From: Bacteroidota bacterium
Lineage (GTDB): Bacteria; Bacteroidota; Rhodothermia; Rhodothermales; JAHQVL01
Direction: 5' to 3'
Assembly: GCA_039111535.1 (NCBI GenBank)
Contig: JBCCIM010000049.1
Coordinates: forward strand, 1-33,921
DNA: 33,921 bases
Shown here: one piece after another, positions 6,963-14,154 of the stretch
How positions within the stretch are numbered: position 1 is the stretch's first letter
How the letters are laid out: the number at the start of each line of letters is the position of its first letter
Made by a program: the position numbers and the translations under genes
The notes under the pieces: model-generated
Database searches by the model: none
What the model was told of the DNA's origin: nothing
Seen by the model: only the letters and a program-made list of their open reading frames with translations

Positions 6963-8504
6963 ATGCGTTGTGTATCCTTAGTGTTAGCGCTATGCTGCCT
7001 CTTCTCCAGTGTCAGTGATCTTGTTGCGCAACTGGCACCGGGTGGTGTGGGGACGGGATTACAATTGTGGCTGAGAGCACAAGATTATCAGGTACAGACG
7101 CCGCCGGCAATATGGCAGCCACATGCCGGCGAATTGAATGCACCCATGCAGGAGAATCCCATGTGGATGCCGCTGCCCGGCGAGGCCGGCCGGCTGATCA
7201 ATGGTAATCCGGTGGTTGCCTTTGATGGGGTGGATGATCATTTGCTTTTTCTTACCAATAGTTTTGATGCGTTGGTTGGTAATTTTGAAGCTTTCATTGT
7301 ATACCATGTACCTGCGGCCGGCGGCGCGCTATTGGGTGGGCAAGATGGCGCTGATGTGCGGTTTTCGCTGGGCGCGGAGGGCCAGTTAATTACCGGGCGC
7401 GATACCCTTAGCCTTGTTGCTGATACAAGCACCCCGACCTTGTTACACGTACACCATTTTGGAACCCATTTGGCCGGCCGGATCAACGGCGCGGCATGGG
7501 ACAGTGTCGCTGCATCTACATGGGATGCGATTACGGGCCCAGTTGCAATTGGACAGCAAGGCTTTTCAGGATTGTTACCACTGGAAGGAGGGATTGGCGA
7601 AGTAATCCTTTATAACCGACGCCTCGACGCCTTCGAAGCAGATCAGGTACAAACGTATCTGGCCGTCAAATACGGACTGACTATGGCGCGTAGCTACTAC
7701 GCATCAGATAGTGCGCAGGTGTGGAGTCAGTTTGGTCATCCGGAAAATGCATTTAATGTAGCCGGCATTGGTAGGGATGATGCCGCAGGTTTGCTGCAAA
7801 CTGCCTCTCGGTCTGTGTTGCCGGCAGCAATTGTAAGCATGCGGGCAACCGGAGCACTTCCCGATCTTGCCTATCTAATCTGGGGAAGTTCTGATAGTAC
7901 GCTGAACGAACGGCCAGCCGTGATAAATGGCGAGCCGGTTAGTGTGTTGCGCCGGCAGTGGCATATCCACAAAAGAAAAGAACCCGGTCCGATTGAAGTG
8001 ACGTTTGACTTGCGAGATGCAATCGTCAGCGGCGCTGTGTCGGCTGATTATTGGCTTGTGCTTGACCAGGACGAAGATCCTGCCAACGGCATACGGAGTG
8101 CGTATCCAGCAGCAGTTGTAGATTCCGATAGCATTGTTTTTTCAGGTCTTCACTTTGAAGATGATGACTTCATGAGCTTAATCACGCACAACCCGGGACG
8201 TAACATCATCAATGTAGCCTTGGCCACGGAAGCGCAGCCCCGGGAAGTGCAGTTGAATAGTGCATATCCCAATCCCTTTGTTTCACAAACCCGTATCCAG
8301 TACACCCTTCCTCGACCAAATCATACGCGAGTAAGGCTTATCGATTTGCTGGGGCGAACCGTTCGGGTGATGCAAGATAGTTGGCAGCCGGCTGGTATCT
8401 ATACCTTATCCATCAACAGAGGCCAATTACCTGCGGGCGTTTACTATGTGCAACTAAAAGCAGGCCCTACCCAGATAGTGCGACAAGTTACCATTTTGCG
8501 ATAA
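6963..8504 (+). CDS. Secreted LamG-like protein with T9SS type A sorting domain
   Basis: Starting at ATG 6963 the protein has 513 residues. An in-frame TTG at 6951 would add four. A signal peptide covers about residues 1-23 (CVSLVLALCCLFSSVSDLVAQ region). The following 220 residues read like a concanavalin/LamG-type jelly roll (GLQLWLRAQDY, VVAFDGVDDHLLF, EVILYNRRLDAFEADQVQTYLAVKYGL), a layout common in Bacteroidota surface proteins. A middle beta-rich region follows. The last about 90 residues form a T9SS type A sorting domain: LNSAYPNPFVSQTRIQYTL, then VRLIDLLGRTVR and LPAGVYYVQL. It should be exported by Sec, moved across the outer membrane by the type IX system and anchored or released. 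Glycan binding is plausible but unproven. Confidence 0.9.
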   Translation: MRCVSLVLALCCLFSSVSDLVAQLAPGGVGTGLQLWLRAQDYQVQTPPAIWQPHAGELNAPMQENPMWMPLPGEAGRLINGNPVVAFDGVDDHLLFLTNSFDALVGNFEAFIVYHVPAAGGALLGGQDGADVRFSLGAEGQLITGRDTLSLVADTSTPTLLHVHHFGTHLAGRINGAAWDSVAASTWDAITGPVAIGQQGFSGLLPLEGGIGEVILYNRRLDAFEADQVQTYLAVKYGLTMARSYYASDSAQVWSQFGHPENAFNVAGIGRDDAAGLLQTASRSVLPAAIVSMRATGALPDLAYLIWGSSDSTLNERPAVINGEPVSVLRRQWHIHKRKEPGPIEVTFDLRDAIVSGAVSADYWLVLDQDEDPANGIRSAYPAAVVDSDSIVFSGLHFEDDDFMSLITHNPGRNIINVALATEAQPREVQLNSAYPNPFVSQTRIQYTLPRPNHTRVRLIDLLGRTVRVMQDSWQPAGIYTLSINRGQLPAGVYYVQLKAGPTQIVRQVTILR

Positions 8505-8782
8505 AAGTCCTGGATTGAAGGGGAATGCCCCAGCAAAACGGCAAATGATAAACCCTGGCAATAGTTGTGGTTGGCCTGACGGTTTAAGCAAGAGGTGTGG
8601 GCTGTCCTTGCAGGTTTGCGTGTACATGTCGCGTTGTGGGTAAGATTTACGTTTCCCTAGATACAAGCGGACTGCTTCTATCTGAATAGCGTTTAATGTA
8701 CGGCGGATATACTACACAAAATGCCGCCCTCCGGTGAAAAAGGACAACAGCTGACCCCGTCCTGCTCATTGCGCCTGAGATA
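8505..8782. other. Intergenic region between convergent genes
   Basis: About 280 bp follow the T9SS cargo stop before the long inverted repeat. I see only small hairpin-capable pieces: GGGG-AATG-CCCC near 8519-8530 and AGGAC/GTCCT near 8739-8762. Neither is followed by a good T-run. No credible gene or RNA motif is recognised. Confidence 0.4.
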
Positions 8783-8891
8783 AAAAGGCCCCGGTACCGA
8801 AGAAACGTCGAGATTTTAGGTTAACGGCGGTACACAATACCTGTATCGCTGGAGTGCATCTCGAATCGTTTCTTCGGTACCGGGGCCTTTT
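8783..8891. repeat. Long inverted repeat, 32-nt arms; possible bidirectional terminator
   Basis: The left arm 8783-8814 begins AAAAGGCCCCGGTACCGAAG and continues GAAACG then TCGAGAT. It is the reverse complement of 8858-8891 except for a 2-nt bulge (AT at 8865-8866). The outer 25 bp (8783-8807 with 8867-8891) pair perfectly. The 43-nt loop is 8815-8857. Both ends carry A/T runs, so each strand has a stem followed by T's, fitting a two-way terminator between the T9SS gene and the minus-strand TIM-barrel gene that stops 12 bp later. The stem is much longer than ordinary terminators, so a small mobile element or structured RNA is an alternative. Confidence 0.8.
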
Positions 8892-8902
8892 CTCTATCTA
8901 CT

Positions 8903-10000
8903 CTACTTGAGTCCGAGGCCCAGTACGTCTTTGCTATAGCGAACACTGCGTTCCAGTTCCGCCATCTGATACTGCTGGGTGGCCAATTGCCTGTCTTCGC
9001 CTTCAGCCGGCGTAAAGGGGGGGACACGGTAGCCACGGTTTGCCATACTTAGCCAGCGGCTGTATTCAACTGCCCGGATATCCCGGTATGGAGGCCAGAA
9101 GTCATCTGTATCAACGTTGAACGACCTGGCAAAGCCTGAAATAATCTCAAGCTGAACAGGTGCATTGGGGCACAATGTAGCATAGGCATCCATGTAGGCA
9201 TGCCAATCGGTTAATCCTTCACCCACAGCCATCCACTGGACCGCTACACCGTTTCCTGCTTTCCATAACATGGAGTCCCTGATGCCGGTACATACGGCGT
9301 AGGGCGCAAGGATTTCGAGGTTGGTTTGCGGGTCTTCGAGCGTCCAGGTTGCATTGCCCGAGTCGAGTGTAGCACCTACAAAGTCGGGGCCTGCCCTTTC
9401 GATGAGTTCAGCAAGCATCCAGGCTTGCATGTCGCCGGCGTGGTTTTCAACGGCAATTTTGAGGCCGGCATCCAGTGCTTCACTGCGCACGCCCTGCAAA
9501 GTTTTTACGGTGTCGTCTATGCGCGCAGGCAGGCCGCCAGGGGTTGTCCGGTCTTCCATGCGTCCCTGGTAGCAGCGAACCACATCAGAGCCCACAGCTT
9601 TGGCAACCCGGATGGCGAGTTTGAGGTGCGTCGTTGCGTCGCCATATTTGTCGTTAAATGCCGTGGATGAGCCACAAATGCCACCGGTGCCAGCCTGTAT
9701 CTCAAGACCCAGGTCTGATGCCTGCTGGCGAATGTCTTTGAGATAAGCATCGTCGTGGCTCTCATAGACATCGAGGTCGGAAAACAGGATGGTATCTACA
9801 ACCAGTGAACTTGCATACTCCAGCAAACGCGGTGCTTTCCAGCCCAATGCGCGGATGGAGAAGTTATCGAAGCCCAACTTCAGGTTGCGTTTAACGGCCG
9901 GCAGGGGAGATGCTGCAATCAGGCTGGTTGATGTCGGGGCTGCGGCGATTCCGGCGCCGGCAGCAATGGATGTTTTGATAAAATCTCGACGCGTATGCAT
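8903..10000 (-). CDS. Tat-exported sugar phosphate isomerase/epimerase-like TIM barrel
   Basis: The 365-residue protein starts [17 protein letters not shown], a twin-arginine signal (RRDFIK), so a folded, probably metal-loaded enzyme is sent to the periplasm. The body matches xylose-isomerase-like TIM barrels (AP endonuclease 2 superfamily): [71 protein letters not shown] and VQLEIISGF. The Glu of VENHAGD, the Asp of LDSGN and the Glu of QLEI are the expected metal ligands. Many relatives act on sugars or inositols, but the substrate is not determined. It converges with the T9SS cargo gene and has no obvious operon partner. Its upstream region is shared with the divergent ABC cassette. Confidence 0.87.
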   Translation of the reverse strand: MHTRRDFIKTSIAAGAGIAAAPTSTSLIAASPLPAVKRNLKLGFDNFSIRALGWKAPRLLEYASSLVVDTILFSDLDVYESHDDAYLKDIRQQASDLGLEIQAGTGGICGSSTAFNDKYGDATTHLKLAIRVAKAVGSDVVRCYQGRMEDRTTPGGLPARIDDTVKTLQGVRSEALDAGLKIAVENHAGDMQAWMLAELIERAGPDFVGATLDSGNATWTLEDPQTNLEILAPYAVCTGIRDSMLWKAGNGVAVQWMAVGEGLTDWHAYMDAYATLCPNAPVQLEIISGFARSFNVDTDDFWPPYRDIRAVEYSRWLSMANRGYRVPPFTPAEGEDRQLATQQYQMAELERSVRYSKDVLGLGLK

Positions 10001-10318
10001 AACAGGTTGTGCTACAAAGGCATTTGGGGGTTATTAGAAGATAGAATCTTCGTCCGTGTGGAAGCTAACAATCAAATAGCAGAAAATACAACAATAACCG
10101 CTGTTTAGAGCTTTACATCCTTTACAAACCTTTTTCATGATCTTAACCACATGGCACGCGAATTTTCCCACCTTACATTGATTTCCCATGTTTTGGCATG
10201 CGGGGAAGTCAGCGGCCTCCAGTAGGCCTGCTGAACACAGCCCCGCGTAATTTATAGGCATGTTGTTACGTTATCTATAAATCAGACAACTTGCCATCTG
10301 CCATCTATAAAACACCCT
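10001..10318. promoter_or_regulatory. Divergent upstream region between TIM-barrel and ABC-cassette genes
   Basis: This 318-bp gap separates two divergent genes and should hold both promoters. It contains a strong two-part hairpin at 10198-10248, listed separately. The nonamer ATCTATAAA occurs twice, near 10272-10280 and 10302-10310, just before the ATG at 10319. I could not assign a confident -35/-10 pair on either strand. A cysteine-rich open frame on the minus strand (10034-10261) is probably fortuitous. Confidence 0.45.
10198..10248. other. Two-part hairpin upstream of the ABC cassette
   Basis: GCGGGG (10200-10205) pairs with CCCCGC (10241-10246), extended by one G·T and one A-T pair to 10198/10248. 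Inside it, CAGCGGCCT (10210-10218) pairs with AGGCC-T-GCTG (10224-10233) with one bulged T and a 5-nt loop. No T-run follows, so it does not look like a simple terminator. It could be part of the leader RNA of the gene at 10319 or an operator-like element. Confidence 0.5.
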
Positions 10319-11851
10319 ATGATGTACACCCCGATTTCCCACCTAAACGGACGACTGCTTGCAGCCCTTGTGCTTGCATTTGTCTTTCTAATTCCCCCCA
10401 CAGTTGTCGACGTAAGCGCGCAAAGCGGCACGTTCTTCAACCAGCGTGATGATACCTATCCGTTGTTGGGCCTGCGTCGTGCAAAAGAAGCGTTTGATAC
10501 ACAGAAAGTGGAGTATGAGCGTCAGAAAGGGTTGCATGATAAACAGTTGATCTCGGAAGCAGCGCTGGAACAGGCGTTCCGAAATTACTCCGAAGCCGAA
10601 GTGAATTTTCAGCAGTCGCTGCTGGCGGTGATTTTTGAGCAGCAGTATATCGTTGTCTCCCGTGCGGTTAAATACCAGAAAGACAACCGCAAAAAGGGAG
10701 TTCGGCTCACCCTTGAAAATGCATCCAAAGGAAGCGGCGAATACGAGAAGCTGATTGGTATCGATGATTCTTTGTTTACGTTGCTGAAGCCGGATGTGGT
10801 TAATAACATTTATATTTCATTGCTCAACGATGATAACGCCATCATCAGCCAGCCGTATGAAAGAAAAATAGACCAGTTGCTTTACGGCAAGCCAAAAACG
10901 GTCAATTTTGAATTGTTGCAAGAATTGGACGCCGTTACGGTGAGTCTGATTTACGGCAATGGCTCACAGCAGAGCCGCAAAATCTATCTACAGAAAGACG
11001 ACTCTGAAAATATTGCGTCGATTAAGCCTGAGCAGTTTTCTCAGGAAGTGGAGTTGAGTGGCAATACGGATTACCGGATGTCGCTCGAGCTGTTCAGCAG
11101 TGATGCAAACACGTTCAAGCTCGAAGCTGTTAACCTGCCTTCTGAGATCAACCGCTATTTTGTTGATCCGGCTACAGACAACCGGTTGAGCCAATTCCAG
11201 TTTACAGAAGGCGTGAATACGCGGGAAGCAGCTTTGCGTATTTTCTTGCCTGAGCGTCCAACAGATAACGTCAAAATTGACGAAGGCCTGACCTTTTTCG
11301 CAATTTCGATTCCCAGAGAGCGAATTGAGGAAATTGGCGACGTAAGCCGGCGCCAGATGACGGAGGAAGAGATTCAGGCCCTCAACGTAGGATATGCCAA
11401 GCTTGAACTGGTGCCGCGTGGCATCGGTGAGATCCTTGTGCGGGCGCCCCTGCTTTCGTTTACCATCAAACCTGATGAAGAGGTGGTGGTAAACCTGGAA
11501 GTTGTCAACGAAGGGACACGTAGCCTGAATAATGTGCGCGTTGAAGCAGATCCGCCGCTGAACTGGACGGATACCATCAGCCCAGAAGTTATTCAGTCGC
11601 TCGACATTAATGAGGAGCAGCAGATACAGCTCCGTTTCAAGCCGGCGCCCAATGTTGCGCCCGGTCGCTATGAGGTGCGTGTACAAACGACCTCGCTTTC
11701 AGACGATTTGCCGATTCGCGGAGAGGACAAAACAATTTCGATTCAGATAGAAGCTGAAGCAAATGTGTTTGGCACCCTCATCGTGGTACTGTTGATTATT
11801 GGGCTTGTACTGGCCATTATCATCTTCGGTATCCGACTCTCCCGCAGGTAA
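10319..11851 (+). CDS. Membrane protein with adaptor-like coiled coil and NEW3 domain
   Basis: The 510-residue protein has a signal peptide (residues 1-35, ending VSAQ) and a C-terminal membrane segment (about residues 482-504, VFGTLIVVLLIIGLVLAIIIFGI) followed by a short basic tail, so nearly all of it is extracytoplasmic. Residues 45-120 form an alpha-helical stretch (EYERQKGLHDKQLISEAALE) that resembles the helical hairpin of MacA/HlyD-type periplasmic adaptors. The middle is beta-rich and unassigned. Residues about 380-470 resemble a NEW3/CARDB-like Ig-fold domain (FTIKPDEEVVVNLEVVNEG, LNWTDT, APGRYEVRVQT). It starts the cassette, 28 bp before the ABC ATPase, so a role as periplasmic subunit of that exporter is likely by context. 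The exact function is unknown. Confidence 0.8.
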   Translation: MMYTPISHLNGRLLAALVLAFVFLIPPTVVDVSAQSGTFFNQRDDTYPLLGLRRAKEAFDTQKVEYERQKGLHDKQLISEAALEQAFRNYSEAEVNFQQSLLAVIFEQQYIVVSRAVKYQKDNRKKGVRLTLENASKGSGEYEKLIGIDDSLFTLLKPDVVNNIYISLLNDDNAIISQPYERKIDQLLYGKPKTVNFELLQELDAVTVSLIYGNGSQQSRKIYLQKDDSENIASIKPEQFSQEVELSGNTDYRMSLELFSSDANTFKLEAVNLPSEINRYFVDPATDNRLSQFQFTEGVNTREAALRIFLPERPTDNVKIDEGLTFFAISIPRERIEEIGDVSRRQMTEEEIQALNVGYAKLELVPRGIGEILVRAPLLSFTIKPDEEVVVNLEVVNEGTRSLNNVRVEADPPLNWTDTISPEVIQSLDINEEQQIQLRFKPAPNVAPGRYEVRVQTTSLSDDLPIRGEDKTISIQIEAEANVFGTLIVVLLIIGLVLAIIIFGIRLSRR

Positions 11852-11879
11852 TAAAAAACGTAGTAAACAGAGATAGACC

Positions 11880-12638
11880 ATGGAAACATCAACGCAAGCC
11901 AACGGCCATGCCATGTTGGAAGCCGACCAGCTATCCAAACGGTATGAAGACGGCCATCTGGCGCTGGATAGCCTTAACCTGACTGTAAACGCCGGCGAGG
12001 TATATGCCATGCTCGGTGGTAACGGCGCTGGCAAAACCACGGCGATCAACCTGTTTCTCAATTTTATTGAGCCGACTTCAGGAGAAGCGCGGGTGGATGG
12101 CATTGTTACCCATAAAGAACCCCTGCTTGCCAAGCAGAAAATTGCCTACGTCTCGGAAAATGTAATGCTTTACCCCAACTTTACGGCATTGCAAAATCTG
12201 GACTTTTTTGTCAAGCTGGGCGGTAAAACGAACTACACCAAGGACGATTATCGACGTGTGCTTTTGCGGGTAGGCCTCCAGGAGGAAGCCCATAACAGGC
12301 GGCTCAAGGGATTTTCAAAAGGGATGCGCCAGAAATGCGGTATTGCCATCGCTATTCTGAAAGATGCCCGGGCCATTTTGCTGGACGAGCCTACAAGTGG
12401 TCTGGATCCGAAAGCCGCTTTTGAGTTTACCAAACTCATTCTTTCCCTCCGTGAAGAAGGAAAAGCGATTCTTATGTCTACGCACGACATTTTTCGGGCT
12501 AAAGACATCGCCGACATTGTGGGCATCATGAACCTGGGCAAGCTGGTGATGCAGCGGACGAAAGAGGAAATTGCCGGCGAAGATCTCGAAAAACTGTACG
12601 TCGAATACATGGCCGGCTATATGGACCAGGCCGCGTAA
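11880..12638 (+). CDS. ABC transporter ATP-binding protein (ABC-2 exporter type)
   Basis: The 252-residue protein is a complete ABC ATPase. Walker A is GGNGAGKT (residues 46-53), the signature is FSKGMRQK (145-152, a common ABC-2 variant of LSGGQ), Walker B is AILLDEP (165-171), and the switch His is H202 in STHD. The Q-loop position reads VSENVMLYPN, with Glu instead of Gln, as in a number of ABC-2 exporters. It would energise the two permeases encoded next, in the cytoplasm. It is 28 bp after the NEW3 protein and 45 bp before the first permease. The substrate cannot be deduced; relatives drive drug, lipid, polysaccharide or maturation-factor export. Confidence 0.95.
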   Translation: METSTQANGHAMLEADQLSKRYEDGHLALDSLNLTVNAGEVYAMLGGNGAGKTTAINLFLNFIEPTSGEARVDGIVTHKEPLLAKQKIAYVSENVMLYPNFTALQNLDFFVKLGGKTNYTKDDYRRVLLRVGLQEEAHNRRLKGFSKGMRQKCGIAIAILKDARAILLDEPTSGLDPKAAFEFTKLILSLREEGKAILMSTHDIFRAKDIADIVGIMNLGKLVMQRTKEEIAGEDLEKLYVEYMAGYMDQAA

Positions 12639-12654
12639 ATCCCTACGGATTTAC
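12635..12654 (+). other. Intercistronic hairpin overlapping the ATPase stop codon
   Basis: GTAAATCC (12635-12642) pairs perfectly with GGATTTAC (12647-12654) around the loop CTAC. The ATPase stop codon TAA (12636-12638) lies inside the left arm and TTT follows the right arm. The stem is short and A/T-rich and the T-run weak, so partial attenuation or mRNA processing between ATPase and permeases is more plausible than full termination. Confidence 0.5.
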
Positions 12655-12683
12655 TTTCAAAAAAACGCAGCACAACAAACATC

Positions 12684-14096
12684 ATGTTAAAACTTCTTGT
12701 CGAAAAAGAACTGCGCGACATAGTCAGTTCGACAAAGTTCACCATCACCTTTGCGGTATGTGCCGTGCTTATCCTGCTTGCTTTTTATGTAGGTGCACGC
12801 AACTACCAGGTAAGCATGAACGAGTATGAGGCAGCGCAAGCTGAGAACCTCAAGCAGATGCAGGAGCTTACCAGTTGGAACGACATCGAACACCGGATTT
12901 TCCTGAAGCCACAGCCATTGGCAGCGCTGGTGTCTGGTGTGTCGAATGACATTGGGCGAAACCTTGAGGTGGAAACCCGTGGTGAATTGCGCACCGAAAA
13001 CAGCAGATTCAGCGAAGATCCGCTCTTTGCCGTTTTCCGATTCCTCGACCTGGAGTTCATATTTACAGTGGTGTTGTCCCTGTTTGCAATTTTGTTCGGG
13101 TATGATGCTGTAAACGGAGAGAAAGAGCGTGGCACGTTGCGGCTCTCTTTTTCAAACTCCGTTCCGCGAGACAAATACATTTTGGGCAAAATTATCGGAT
13201 CGTTCCTGGCGCTGGTTGTACCGTTGTTGGTTGCAATATTGCTCGGTTTCCTGTTGTTACCGCTGTTTGGGGTGCCGATGACGGGCGATCTCTGGATGCG
13301 ACTTGGCCTGATTGTGCTGTCTGGCCTGTTGTATTTCAGCGTCTTCCTCACGCTTTCCGTGTTTATCTCTGCGATGACAGAGCATTCATCCAGCTCATTC
13401 CTGATGTTGCTTGTAGCCTGGATTTTTGCCGTGCTTATTATCCCGAGAACAGCTGTGTTGTTGTCTGGCCGCGCGGTTGATGTGCCATCGATGGACCAGA
13501 TCAACTTCGAGAAATCTGCTTTTGAAGACCAGCTTTGGCAGGAAGACCGGAAGAAGATGGACGAATTCTGGCGTTCCAATCCGTCGAACCCGTCAGAATC
13601 GCGCGAGCAGCGGATGATGCAGTTCCGTACGTTTATGACCGAACTGGCAGACGCCCGGGATGAAGAAGAACGCAAATTTGCAGAGCAATTGAACGAGGAC
13701 AGGAGGAACCGGGAAAATGTACAGCAACGGGTAGCACTCAATATTGCACGGATTTCGCCGGCAGCCTCTTTCTCGTTGGCATCCGCCGACCTGGCGGGCA
13801 CATCGCTGGAACTGAAACGCCGCTTTCAGGAAACCGCAGATGACTACCAGGTAAATTATGCAGAGTTTATAAATGAGAAAACAGGCGGCCTGGGCGGCGG
13901 CTGGTGGTCTCGTGGCGGGGGAGAAACCCAGAGTGAAGCCATCGACCCGTATGAGTTGCCGGCGTACACCTTTGAAGAGCCGCCGGCTTCAGAACTTGTG
14001 TCGGGGGCACTTCCCGATATCGGGATCCTTGTCATGTTTAACCTGCTCTTTTTTGTTGGCGCATTTGTGGCCTTCCTCAAATACGACGTGCGGTAG
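12684..14096 (+). CDS. ABC-2 type permease, first of two paralogues
   Basis: The 470-residue protein has six predicted membrane segments, near residues 19-37, 121-140, 171-195, 205-229, 236-258 and 444-464. Two large extracytoplasmic loops, about 38-120 and 259-443, separate them. The loop design and the NGEKERGTLRLSFSNSVPR stretch after the second span are typical of ABC-2 permeases of the NosY/DUF3526-like kind. The second loop is highly charged and helical and carries a Gly/Trp-rich patch (GGLGGGWWSRGGG) near residue 405. It lies between the ATPase and a related permease 58 bp downstream, so the two probably form a heterodimeric channel. Confidence 0.9.
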   Translation: MLKLLVEKELRDIVSSTKFTITFAVCAVLILLAFYVGARNYQVSMNEYEAAQAENLKQMQELTSWNDIEHRIFLKPQPLAALVSGVSNDIGRNLEVETRGELRTENSRFSEDPLFAVFRFLDLEFIFTVVLSLFAILFGYDAVNGEKERGTLRLSFSNSVPRDKYILGKIIGSFLALVVPLLVAILLGFLLLPLFGVPMTGDLWMRLGLIVLSGLLYFSVFLTLSVFISAMTEHSSSSFLMLLVAWIFAVLIIPRTAVLLSGRAVDVPSMDQINFEKSAFEDQLWQEDRKKMDEFWRSNPSNPSESREQRMMQFRTFMTELADARDEEERKFAEQLNEDRRNRENVQQRVALNIARISPAASFSLASADLAGTSLELKRRFQETADDYQVNYAEFINEKTGGLGGGWWSRGGGETQSEAIDPYELPAYTFEEPPASELVSGALPDIGILVMFNLLFFVGAFVAFLKYDVR

Positions 14097-14154
14097 CGGT
14101 ATCCTCCTTATTCATCTGGGTAGCTGCCGGCTACGCGTTTAAAGTTCCAAGACC

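Noticed and set aside
8735-8785. Riboswitch-like CTGAGA motif before the long inverted repeat
   Set aside because: Only a short string matches; the other conserved parts of a TPP or other riboswitch are absent and no suitable gene follows on that strand.
10034-10261. Minus-strand 75-residue frame rich in cysteine (nine Cys, including CKGC and CCIFC)
   Set aside because: It lies in a divergent regulatory region, overlaps the compound hairpin, has no recognisable domain or ribosome-binding site, and the Cys pattern does not match a known metal-binding family. Probably chance.
10988-11686. Long minus-strand open frame (232 codons) inside the NEW3 gene
   Set aside because: It is the reverse of a well-supported gene with signal peptide, domain and membrane anchor; its product shows no domain and looks like an antisense shadow.
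12803-13801. 332-codon minus-strand open frame within the first permease
   Set aside because: Ser/Arg-rich composition typical of an antisense frame; the plus-strand permease has clear membrane topology.
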